DNA of 24,209 bases, from assembly GCA_937960715.1 (NCBI GenBank), contig CALGOO010000031.1, forward strand, positions 1 to 24,209, written 5' to 3'. How positions within the stretch are numbered: position 1 is the first letter of the stretch; each line of letters starts with the position of its first letter. The position numbers were made by a program, and so were the translations under genes. This DNA comes from an uncultured Candidatus Competibacteraceae bacterium (lineage in GTDB: Bacteria; Pseudomonadota; Gammaproteobacteria; Competibacterales; Competibacteraceae). Under the pieces are notes generated by a model. It was given only the letters and a program-made list of their open reading frames with translations, made no database searches and was not told the origin of the DNA. This document shows, one piece after another, positions 15,402-23,300 of this stretch.

Positions 15402-17768
15402 TTAGAACGGTTCGTCATCGGCGGCGGGCGTTACGCCTTGCTCGCGTTGGAGACGGGTTAACAGTGCATACCAGGAGCCACCTTCCTCGGCCTCCTCGAT
15501 CAAGGCGACCAGATCGTCGAAGACGCCACCGGTTTTGATGATCAGCCGTCGGGCGACCTCGGCTTGGATGCCGGGATCACATTGCGATTGACCGTCCACC
15601 AGGAAATCGTACAAGTGGGACTCCTCAACCTTGCCAAGGGGTGGTAGCGGGCTGAACCGGAATTCAGGACGGCGGCACCACGGTTGCCAGCCGCATTCCT
15701 GTAAGGTTTTGGCCAAGCGCGGGTGGTTTTGCTCGGCGGTTTCGATGGCGACGTAGCAGACGATACGGAGGTCGGTGGGGCAGTTGCCGCCGAGGAAATC
15801 GCCGCAAAATTGCAGCCACTCTTCGAGTTGCTTGGGAGTCGGCGGTTTCTGTTGCCCGGTGCCTTGGCCGAAGATGCCCCAGTTCAACCAGAGGACGGCG
15901 CGCTTGCCCGAACCGATGGCTCGCGGCGCGTGCCGGCGCAACAGTTGTCCTGGCGACTCGCCGGAGTCGGCCTGGAGTTGCAGCTTCAATTCCGCCTCCA
16001 AATCCTGTTGCAGCTTGTCCCGAAGGTCCGGGAAGTCCAACCGCTTCCAGGTAATTTCTGCCAAATCCGCCAGCTCCAGATCCAAATAATGCTGAAGTTG
16101 CTCGGGCAGGGCGCCGAGCCGATTGCCGGGAGCGGCGTAGGCCACCAGCGCCATGACCCGCCGGCTGTCGCTGCGCGCCAGCTCTTTGAGATGTTTGCCC
16201 ACCAGCGCCTTCTGTTCGTCCCGATCCAGCACCAGTCGCGCCAGCCGCTCGCGCCAGGCGGTCGGATGCACGGTGGTCTGCCAGGTTCGATAACGGCTGT
16301 GCATGGCCAGATTGGCGGACCGGTCAACCGCGTGCAGGGCGGCGATCGGGTCTTCGCCCTTTTGCAGCCAGCCATAGAGCCACCGGGTCACCGGAGAGGC
16401 GGCGTCCGCTTCCCATTCGGCGACCCGACGCCAGATCACCAGCGGGATGCTGCCGCCGAGCACTTGGCCGGGCGTCAGTCCGGTATCGGCCAGGCCGGTC
16501 ACGTTCAGAAAGACCATGGCGGGATGCGGTGAGTACTGTTTGAACCAGCCAGCCAACTCATTCAGGCTCAACCAGCCGTCGTCCAGCAGCAACCCCGGCT
16601 GATTGTCGGTCCGGCTTCCGCACCCGTAAACGTAAACCAGATGCGGCCTCATGCCGCACAAGGCGTTCTCCAACTCTCGGCGAGTGCTAACCTGCCGGAT
16701 GCAATCCGCATGGTGTCTGGTGGGCCAGAGTTGCCGTAGTTTCTCGCTGATGGCCTGGGAATGGTGGAAATCGGGCATCCCCGACGCTGGCGCGACGATC
16801 AGCACCGGGCAGGGGGTTGATGTCACAACATCCTCGGTCGGGTCCGATACGCCAGTGGTGGTGAATGTCCAGCCTTGCTCGCTCAATCGGTAGTGATTCC
16901 AAGTGGTCAAGCTCCAAGGCAAGGCTAGCAGCAGCGGTTCCTCGGTGCAGATGCGCAGGCGCACCGGCGCGCGAATCGGATTGGGCCGGGGTTGCGGGGC
17001 GGGTTGTTGGAAGAGACGGCGGAAAACCGGCTCCCATTCCGTTTCGGCGCCGAACAGCAGCGCGAACAGTGCGCCTTTGGGATCGTCCCCATCCTGCCAG
17101 TTGCGCGTGACGGAGGCGATGGCTTCCATTCCTGGCAGGTAGTAGTGGATGTCGAACGCCGGGCCGCGCTTCTCCAGGTGGATGGTGAGGATGTTGGATC
17201 GAGATAACCGTTCAGCTCCCCCCTTTAAAAAAGGGGGGTTGGGGGGGATTTCTGGCCCGTTCAGTCTTGCTGGTGGAACGGGTGTTACCTTGACAAGTTC
17301 TTGGAGACGCAGAGCCACTTGGCGGTAAATCTTATCCCGATCGGACGGCTTAAGCTCCGAAAGTGGTTGATCGGGAGTGCCAAAGCCTTGAATCCGGGTA
17401 ATTTTGTCCTTGCGCTTCATCCCGTTCCGGTCGATGAAGGGAATTTCGAGAGCTGTATCGAAAGGTCTCAGGAATACCGGTAACACGGTTATTTTGCCCG
17501 CGTCCGCGCGAGCCAAAATGCGCGGAAGTTCCGTGCCGAAGATAAAATCCGAATTGAGGAAGTCCTGCGAGACCAGCAGCACGGCGACCGTGGCAGTGGC
17601 CAAGGCTTGGTCGATCTCGGCGTGCCAATCTTCTCCCGGCTTGATTTGGTTATCCGCCCAGTTGCCGATCAGGCCCTCGCGTCCCAGTGGCTTCAGGAAT
17701 CGTTCCAGTTCTTGTAATGCCTTGGGATCTCGGTGGCTGTAGCTGACGAAGATCTTGTGCTGGTCCAT
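15402..17768 (-). CDS. TIR – degenerate CHAT – iSTAND-like multidomain protein
   Basis: A 788-residue protein. Residues 4-105 form a TIR domain (KIFVSYSHRD at the start, then VLLVSQDFLNSDF) with Glu80 in GTELP at the NADase catalytic position. Residues 318-445 resemble a CHAT caspase-like domain, but the catalytic histidine position is Cys383 (YGCGS) and the cysteine position is Thr424 (FLNVTGL), so it is probably inactive. Residues about 605-725 (LRIVCYVAIE, FSPLPPLGKV) resemble the inactive STAND (iSTAND) domain. The linker at 175-184 (PPNPPFLKGG) is translated from a palindromic repeat. The ATG at 17768 is preferred, since the 219-base upstream extension has no domain and runs into the antitoxin region. 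TIR is the likely effector. iSTAND is assigned by motif memory only. Confidence 0.8.
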   Translation of the reverse strand: MDQHKIFVSYSHRDPKALQELERFLKPLGREGLIGNWADNQIKPGEDWHAEIDQALATATVAVLLVSQDFLNSDFIFGTELPRILARADAGKITVLPVFLRPFDTALEIPFIDRNGMKRKDKITRIQGFGTPDQPLSELKPSDRDKIYRQVALRLQELVKVTPVPPARLNGPEIPPNPPFLKGGAERLSRSNILTIHLEKRGPAFDIHYYLPGMEAIASVTRNWQDGDDPKGALFALLFGAETEWEPVFRRLFQQPAPQPRPNPIRAPVRLRICTEEPLLLALPWSLTTWNHYRLSEQGWTFTTTGVSDPTEDVVTSTPCPVLIVAPASGMPDFHHSQAISEKLRQLWPTRHHADCIRQVSTRRELENALCGMRPHLVYVYGCGSRTDNQPGLLLDDGWLSLNELAGWFKQYSPHPAMVFLNVTGLADTGLTPGQVLGGSIPLVIWRRVAEWEADAASPVTRWLYGWLQKGEDPIAALHAVDRSANLAMHSRYRTWQTTVHPTAWRERLARLVLDRDEQKALVGKHLKELARSDSRRVMALVAYAAPGNRLGALPEQLQHYLDLELADLAEITWKRLDFPDLRDKLQQDLEAELKLQLQADSGESPGQLLRRHAPRAIGSGKRAVLWLNWGIFGQGTGQQKPPTPKQLEEWLQFCGDFLGGNCPTDLRIVCYVAIETAEQNHPRLAKTLQECGWQPWCRRPEFRFSPLPPLGKVEESHLYDFLVDGQSQCDPGIQAEVARRLIIKTGGVFDDLVALIEEAEEGGSWYALLTRLQREQGVTPAADDEPF
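17214..17252 (-). repeat. GC-rich palindromic repeat, copy 1 (inside the TIR-CHAT gene)
   Basis: A 39-base element with a perfect nine-base stem (17218-17226 with 17230-17238) and a short poly-A loop, followed by GGTTGGGGGGGATTTC. Its reverse complement matches copy 2 at 18498-18537 almost base for base. It lies in frame in the TIR-CHAT gene and encodes PPNPPFLKGG between the TIR and CHAT domains. Confidence 0.9.
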
Positions 17769-17883
17769 GGCTTTCTGCTCGATCACGGCGCGGCGGAAAT
17801 CAACTCGTTGGGCTTGAGTGAATTCTAGTCGCTGGTTTCCTTCTCGCGCGACATTCCTCTTCCCCGATATTCGGTGGCGCGCT

Positions 17884-17897
17884 ACGCTAACGAGCGT
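17884..17897. promoter_or_regulatory. Candidate operator palindrome upstream of the MazE/MazF-type pair
   Basis: ACGCT-AACG-AGCGT is a perfect five-base inverted repeat 24 bases before the antitoxin start, in the 153-base divergent interval between the TIR protein gene and the antitoxin gene. Toxin-antitoxin operons are usually autoregulated at such palindromes. No clear -35/-10 pair is seen on either strand, so this is a suggestion only. Confidence 0.3.
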
Positions 17898-17921
17898 GCA
17901 TACCTCCTTGGGAGAGCCGAG

Positions 17922-18152
17922 ATGCCTAGAGTTGTTGCCACCCCCGATGGTTTGAACAAGTTCCAGCGTTACCGGGCGAGCAAGCACCGGCAGGGCATGA
18001 AGCTATTGCGCGTTTGGGTGCCGGACCCCGCCGCGCCCGGTTTCGCGGCGGAGGCGCGACGACAGGCAGCTTTGCTACGTGGTGCCCCGGAGGAGCGCGA
18101 AGCGTTGGATTTCATCGAGAGTGCGGCCGATTTCGAGGATTGGACGCGGTGA
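17922..18152 (+). CDS. MazE-like antitoxin (DUF3018 type)
   Basis: A 76-residue protein starting MPRVVATPDGLNKFQRYR, with the LLRVWVPDPAAPGFAAEARR motif typical of the DUF3018/MazE-like antitoxins paired with MazF toxins. The acidic C-terminus (DFIESAADFEDW) is the likely toxin-neutralising tail. GGGAG lies seven bases ahead of the ATG at 17922. Its stop overlaps the toxin's GTG start by four bases, the usual antitoxin-first arrangement. It is transcribed away from the TIR-CHAT gene. Confidence 0.85.
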   Translation: MPRVVATPDGLNKFQRYRASKHRQGMKLLRVWVPDPAAPGFAAEARRQAALLRGAPEEREALDFIESAADFEDWTR

Positions 18153-18478
18153 GACGCGGGGAGATTGTGACCGTGGCGGTGCAGGGGGATTACGGGAAAC
18201 CCCGCCCGGCGGTGGTGATTCAATCGGATTGGCTGGCCGAAACCGACAGCGTGCTGGTCTGTTTGCTAACGAGCACCGTGCGGGAGACACCCCTGTATCG
18301 ACTCACCGTGCCGTCTACCCCGGAAACCGGATTTCAGCGGGTTTTCCAGGTCATGGTGGATAAGATCATGGCGGTCCGGCGCGACAAGTGCGGCCCCGCC
18401 ATCGGGCGGCTCGACGAGGCGGGTATGTTCGCGCTCAACCGGCTGCTGGCGCTGGTCGTCGGTTTGGCGGATGGATGA
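18149..18478 (+). CDS. MazF/PemK-family endoribonuclease toxin
   Basis: A 109-residue toxin read from the GTG at 18149. It opens MRRGEIVTVAVQGDYGKPRP and continues AVVIQSDWL, containing the conserved RGEI and RP-V-x-S/D elements of the MazF fold. LTSTVRETPL carries the conserved Ser/Thr region, and VMVDKIMAVRRDKCG corresponds to the family's DKI motif. MazF-type enzymes cut single-stranded RNA at short sequence motifs and are held inactive by the antitoxin. Length and motifs suggest an intact toxin. A GC-rich palindromic repeat begins 20 bases after the stop and may act as a transcript end. Confidence 0.88.
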   Translation: MRRGEIVTVAVQGDYGKPRPAVVIQSDWLAETDSVLVCLLTSTVRETPLYRLTVPSTPETGFQRVFQVMVDKIMAVRRDKCGPAIGRLDEAGMFALNRLLALVVGLADG

Positions 18479-18497
18479 CGGCGGTTCCAAGCCCTCG

Positions 18498-18537
18498 GAA
18501 ATCCCCCCCAACCCCCCCTTTTTCAAAGGGGGGAGCT
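18498..18537 (+). repeat. GC-rich palindromic repeat, copy 2 (intergenic)
   Basis: A 40-base element with a perfect nine-base stem (18513-18521 with 18525-18533). It is inverted relative to copy 1 at 17214-17252, and the two differ by only about two bases. It lies between the MazF-type toxin and the FGE-like gene, so the pair flanks the TIR-encoding 5' end and the whole toxin-antitoxin pair. Confidence 0.9.
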
Positions 18538-18580
18538 GCGGCGGGAGAGCCGCATCCTTCCAACTTCGGGACGACCCAAT

Positions 18581-19588
18581 ATGAACACGGGCAAACTGTT
18601 TGCGACTCTGCGTGGGGTGGATTACCTGCCGGCTTGGCTCGCCATCACGCTCGGCGTCAGTGCCGGTATCCTGGCGAGCCTGCTGTTGTTCCAGACTTCG
18701 CCGCTGATGGCCGGGATCGGTTTCGTCGCGCTGCTAGTTGGAGCGGTCGCGCTGGCCGGGAGCGGGGAGCCGATTGCGGCGCCGATCAGTCCGGCGAAGC
18801 CCGCGCCGCTACCGCCACCGGTCGAGCCGAAACCCGAACCCAAACCCGAACCGCCGTCATTGGTCGAATTGGTCGGCATTCCCGCCGGTGTCTTCTTGAT
18901 GGGAAGTGATGAGCGTAACTCGGAAAAGCCGATCCACGAGGTCCGAGTCTCCGCTTTCCGGTGCATGAAATTCCCGGTCACCCGCCGGATCTACCGGGAC
19001 GTGATGGGCAAAGACCCTGGCTGGCCGGAGGGCGAGGCCGACGATAGGCCCGTCAACCAAGTTTCCTGGTACGACGCCATCGACTTTTGCAACCGCTTGT
19101 CGGAGCGGGAAGGCTTGACGCCTGCCTATCGCCGTAGCGGTAACAACGTATCCTGGGATGCCGCCGTCGACGGTTACCGCCTGCTCACCGAAGCCGAGTG
19201 GGAATACGCCTGCCGGGCCGGCACCCGGACGCGCTATTCGTTCGGAGAAAACGAGGGCAAGCTGGGTGAGTATGCCTGGTATTCGGACAACGCTGGTGGT
19301 ACTCCCCGCCCGGTCGGCACTCGCCAGCCCAATCCTTGGGGATTGCACGACATGCACGGTAACGTCTGGGAGTGGGTGCAGGATTGCTGGCACGATAACT
19401 ATGTCGGGGCACCGGCCGACGGCAGCGCTTGGGAAACCGACAATTGTCAGTATCGGGTGCTGCGGGGGGGCTCCTTCAGCGGCTGGGCCGGGTTCCTGCG
19501 CTCTGCGGACCGGTTCAGGGTCGGGCCCGAGTACCGGGGCGTGAACTACGGCTTCCGCTGTGCGCGAGGTCCTCGCCGCCAGCCTTGA
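18581..19588 (+). CDS. Membrane-anchored FGE/SUMF1-like (C-type-lectin-fold) protein
   Basis: A 335-residue protein. Two hydrophobic segments (about 17-38 and 43-60) are followed by a Pro/Lys/Glu linker (PKPEPKPEPP) and an FGE-sulfatase domain from about 95 to the end. Domain marks are GIPAGVFLMGS, VNQVSWYDAIDFC, LTEAEWEYACRAGTRTRYSF, GLHDMHGNVWEWVQD and RVLRGGSF...GFRCAR. The catalytic cysteine pair of true formylglycine-generating enzymes is absent between RGGSF and LRSA. A sulfatase-activating role is therefore unlikely and ligand binding is more plausible. The last block is closely related to that of the vWA-FGE protein on the opposite strand, sharing 21 identical bases at the 3' end. The ribosome binding site is weak. 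Confidence 0.85.
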   Translation: MNTGKLFATLRGVDYLPAWLAITLGVSAGILASLLLFQTSPLMAGIGFVALLVGAVALAGSGEPIAAPISPAKPAPLPPPVEPKPEPKPEPPSLVELVGIPAGVFLMGSDERNSEKPIHEVRVSAFRCMKFPVTRRIYRDVMGKDPGWPEGEADDRPVNQVSWYDAIDFCNRLSEREGLTPAYRRSGNNVSWDAAVDGYRLLTEAEWEYACRAGTRTRYSFGENEGKLGEYAWYSDNAGGTPRPVGTRQPNPWGLHDMHGNVWEWVQDCWHDNYVGAPADGSAWETDNCQYRVLRGGSFSGWAGFLRSADRFRVGPEYRGVNYGFRCARGPRRQP

Positions 19589-19616
19589 TGGGTGGGGAAA
19601 AGAGGTAGTTCAAAAT

Positions 19617-19709
19617 TCAACAGGTTGGTGGATTAGAGCAGTTTCGATACATCGTCGGAAAGATCGTGCAGGCATCCAGAACTACCGTAAATCGGTCCAG
19701 CGGGACCAT
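19617..19709 (-). pseudogene. Truncated PIN-domain toxin (5' remnant)
   Basis: The ATG at 19709 overlaps the stop of the HTH antitoxin (TGATG), as toxin starts do in these operons. It encodes MVPLDRFTVVLDACTIFPTMYRN before diverging into seven unrelated codons and a stop at 19617. The RFTVVLDAC opening, with its first catalytic aspartate, is that of the PIN toxins paired with excisionase-type HTH antitoxins, which are normally well over 100 residues long. The rest of the PIN fold is missing, and the remnant ends 28 bases from the stop of the convergent FGE-like gene, so a rearrangement probably removed the body of the toxin. Confidence 0.65.
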
Positions 19710-20176
19710 CAGAGATCGTAGCCGCCCAGCTCTTCCGAGGCGCTGACCAGGTCCCGCAGGGCCGCTTTGCTCTTGACCTGCATGGTTTGTCGGTAAGCCA
19801 AAACATCCTTCATCAATACGCGGCGATGACGGCCGACTTTACGGAAGGGAATCGCGTCGCCTTCCAGCAGGTTGATCAGGTAGGGCCGCGACACGCCCAG
19901 CACCTCGGCGGCTTGCTTGGTGGTCAGCTCGGAAGACTCCAGGTATAGCGTGAAGGTTTGCTGCCGAGCCATGAGAGCCAGAATCTGGGACAGCAGGCGC
20001 AGCGTGGCGGGGGGAACTTCCAGTCTGAAACCGCTGCCGCCCTCCGCCTCTTCAACCAGGGCGATGCGGTGCGTGCCGGAATGGTCCAGCGCTTCGCTCA
20101 TCAGGCGGCTGGCTTGCGCAAGCAAGTCAGCGTCGGCGTTGCTGAGTTCGATACGGCCGGGAGCGATGATCATCAT
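19709..20176 (-). CDS. Excisionase-type HTH antitoxin of a broken PIN toxin pair
   Basis: A 155-residue protein. The N-terminal half is helical and carries no known motif. The C-terminal half has an excisionase/MerR-like DNA-binding domain at about 83-130 (LTTKQAAEVLGVSRPYLINL, then PFRKVGRHRRVLMKDVLAY). Such HTH proteins precede PIN toxins and both neutralise them and repress the operon. AGGAGG lies just before two consecutive ATGs (20176 and 20173); either could be used. A good promoter is seen upstream. The partner toxin downstream is truncated, so this appears to be an orphan antitoxin, possibly an anti-addiction leftover. Confidence 0.82.
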   Translation of the reverse strand: MMIIAPGRIELSNADADLLAQASRLMSEALDHSGTHRIALVEEAEGGSGFRLEVPPATLRLLSQILALMARQQTFTLYLESSELTTKQAAEVLGVSRPYLINLLEGDAIPFRKVGRHRRVLMKDVLAYRQTMQVKSKAALRDLVSASEELGGYDL

Positions 20177-20194
20177 GGGCCTCCTGGTTCCGGC

Positions 20195-20223
20195 ACTATA
20201 GGAACCCCGGTCATTATTCGCAA
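20195..20223 (-). promoter_or_regulatory. Sigma-70-like promoter with overlapping palindrome for the HTH antitoxin
   Basis: On the minus strand a -35 TTGCGA (20223-20218) is separated by exactly 17 bases from a -10 TATAGT (20200-20195). An inverted repeat, TTATT-GCG-AATAA (20214-20226), covers the -35 box and is a candidate operator for autorepression by the antitoxin. Confidence 0.65.
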
Positions 20224-20283
20224 TAAATGCAAATTGCTACAAATCCATCCCCAAGCAGTTCCAGAAATTTCGTACAGAACATA

Positions 20284-20298
20284 CCGCGCGCTGCGCGG
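20284..20298. repeat. GC-rich hairpin 25 bases after the vWA-FGE gene
   Basis: CCGCGC-GCT-GCGCGG is a perfect six-base stem with a three-base loop. It has no T-run, so it is a poor intrinsic terminator. It could be a transcript-end structure or, if a diversity-generating retroelement acts here, a structure near the variable region. The rest of 20179-20323 holds only the antitoxin promoter. Confidence 0.45.
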
Positions 20299-20323
20299 AG
20301 TCGCAAAAGGCAAAGGACAAGCG

Positions 20324-23300
20324 TCAAGGCTGGCGGCGAGGACCCCGCGCACAGCGAAAGCCGACGAAGTCGTTCCTGTACACGGGCGTCTCCGTGATCC
20401 GAAGCGCGGAGCGCAGAAACTCGGTGCCGAAGTAGATGAAGGCGCCCCCCCGCAGCACCCGTTGCCAACATTTGTCGGCTTCCCAGGCGCTGCCGTCGGC
20501 TGGCGCACCGTCGTAATCTTTGTGCCGGCAATCCTGTACCCACTCCCACACGTTGCCGTACATGTCATGCATTCCCCAAGGATTGGGTTGGCGGGTGCCG
20601 ACTGGGTGGGGCCGACCACCGGAATTCTCGGAATACCAGGCATACTCGCCCAGCTTGCCCTCGTCGTCCCCGAACGAATAGCGTGTCCGGGTACCGGCCC
20701 GAGCCGCATATTCCCATTCGGCTTCCGTCGGCAGACGGTAACCGTAATGCTCGCAAAAATCCTTGGCGTCGGACCAGGTGACGTTCGCGACAGGCAGATC
20801 ACCCTCGCCTTTCTTAAAGGCATGGTGCTTGCTGAATCGCTGAAACTGCGCCTGGGTCACCTCGTATTTGCCGAGCCAGAACTCGTTGATCTTAACCTCG
20901 TGAATGGGTCCTTCATTACTACTGCGGCCTTTTTCATTCTCGGGCGAGCCCATCGCAAAGGTTCCCGGACAGAGACGAACGAACACCATGCCGTTCTCAT
21001 CCGCCGGCTCTTCCTGCGGCAAACAGCCACCGATCCCGCGCAGCCAACATTGATCGGGGTGGCCGGCAATCACCTTCAGGCCGGGCCATGTGTCGGCGGT
21101 GGATCGTAGACCTTCGTATTTCAGTCCCTCGATCAGTTGGGTCCAGTCATCGGTTTGCAGCAGGGCGCCGTGGCCGCCAGCGGGGAAGGTATTGACCAGT
21201 TCTCCGGTTGCCGGACCCGTGGTGATGACCAGCAATTGCTGATCCGCGTTGAGCTGCCGCTGAGGTCCGAGAAGCTCCCGGCGATGGTCCGGCCAGTGGG
21301 GATCGACCAGCACCACGTTGGCGCTGCCGCCCGAAAGCAGATCGGCGGCCAGGGTTTCCACCGCTGGCGTTTGCGGCGTCGCCACCAGCACGACCAGACT
21401 GTGCCGGATCGGTTCCGGCAAGCGGAGGGGCGCTTCCCCGTAGCCGCAGCGCCAAAGCTCCGAGCCATCGCTCAAACCCTCGACGCAGGGTTGTTTTTGC
21501 GGTTGCCATTCCACCTTCACCCGCGCCGCTGGTGGCGCGTCCTGAACCGCGATCCGCTTGGGCGTGACCATCGCGACGTGCCAGCGGTCTTCCGCCACGG
21601 AATCGACGTGTTCCCACGCCGATTCCGGGCGTCCCGCGCCATGCTCGATAATCGGCGGGCCAGCGGGTGGGGTGACGGCACTCCTGTAAGCAACGACCCA
21701 GCTCCCCACCATCAATCCCAGACACGCTCCCAACCCCAGCCACAACCGCCCCGGACGGCGCAGGGTTTCCTTGGGCATATCCCCGCCAAAACCCATCTTC
21801 TGAAGCATCACCCGCTCGACGGCGCTGCGTTCCTCCCAACGCCACGGCAACTGGATGTGTTGTTCGGTGCCTCGGTCCAGGGGCGCTAGTCGTTTGAGTT
21901 GCTGGCGGATGATCGCTTGCAGTCGCTCCTGGTGAAAAAGCGTATAAAGCTCCCTAATCGCGGTACCGGGTTGCCGCCAGAGCAGTACCAAACTGTATTC
22001 CATTTGCAAATGCTGACGCGCCGGCGTATCCGGCCGATCATTGCGCGTCAGTTCCCCCTGGTAAATCTTCTCCCAGAACCGCAGCGCCCGGTCGAGCAGG
22101 CTGTTGGGAGCGACACCGCTGGCGCCAACCGGTGCTTCGGCTTCCCGCAACCAGTTGAGCAACCTGACCCGCTGGGTATCGGACCACTGCAAGCGGCCGG
22201 TGGGTCCCGGCGCCTCGGCGTGCAGCACCCGCAATGCCCACGGCGAGGTCGCCAACGCCAGCCGATGGCGCAAGGCCAGCGCGGTATCTTCGTCCACGGA
22301 AGTCGGGGCCAGCGCGCACGCCGCCGCCCAGGCCCGGTCGTCGTGTGGCAGGTTGCGCGGCGGGACCGTCGCGGTTAGATCGCTGCCCAGAAAAGCGGCC
22401 AGTTGGGTGGGCGCGATTCGTTCCAGTTCGTGACGCACCAAGATCGCGGCCAAGCGGTTCGCGCCGTTGGAAAAATCGACGAAGGCCAACCGGGGCCAGT
22501 GGGATAGATCGCGCAGCAACGCGTCGATCCGCACCCGGCGGTCGTCGGCCGCGTATTGGCGGGTCAGGATTCGCCCGTCGGTCAACACCGCCACCAGGGC
22601 CAAATCCCGGCGTTCGTCGATCTCCCGTGACGCGAACCCGGCGCCCGTCGCGGCCACTAGATACTCCGGAATGCCGCGAAACAGCGCCCGTTCCACCATC
22701 AAGCCATACGCCTTGAGCGTGTATTCCACTTCATCGGCTAGGCGAACGAGCGTGGAATCTTCGGCCGCTTCGTCCAGCCACAGCCAAACTTCGCGCTGAT
22801 AAGACGCGCGTTGGAAGTGGATTTCCAGCAAGCCGCCACGTCGCGCCGTGGCGGCGACCGTCGCCGGCAAGTCAAGCTTGCGGGAGGGCTCTTCAGCGAC
22901 GAACCGCCCGATACCCCAAACCAGGGATTCCTGTTGCCGGGCGTCGAGCAGTTGCGGCCCCGGCAGCGGTGGCGGTTGCGGAAACTTGCGTGGTGGCTCC
23001 TCGCCAGTGGGCGCGGGCGCGGGCGCGGGCGCGGGCTTCGGCAACCAGGAACGTCGCCATTGATAGAACCACAACCCACCGGCAACGATCAGCGCCAGCC
23101 CGCCGAGGCCAAGCGGAAGCCAGCCGGTCCAGGTCGCTGGAGCAGGTACGACCGTCAGGGTGGCGACCGGGCTGGAAAAAGTGCGCTGGCGAATTTCGGC
23201 GGGGGTTTTCGGTGGCGGTTGTGGCGGCGGTGTCTGTTTTTCGGCAGCGGGGGGTTGAGTGACAGGCTGAGTAACAGGTGGCCTCGTCAGCCAGGCAACC

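Noticed and set aside
17214..18537. CRISPR-like array from repeated GC-rich palindromes
   Set aside because: Only two copies, inverted, about 1.25 kb apart, one within a coding sequence; no regular spacers and no cas genes.
18581..19588. True formylglycine-generating enzyme (sulfatase activator)
   Set aside because: The catalytic cysteine pair expected after the RVLRGGS block is absent and no sulfatase gene is near.
19589..20323. Template repeat of a diversity-generating retroelement
   Set aside because: I compared the intergenic stretches 19589-19616 and 20179-20323 with the variable cores and found no third copy of the conserved borders.
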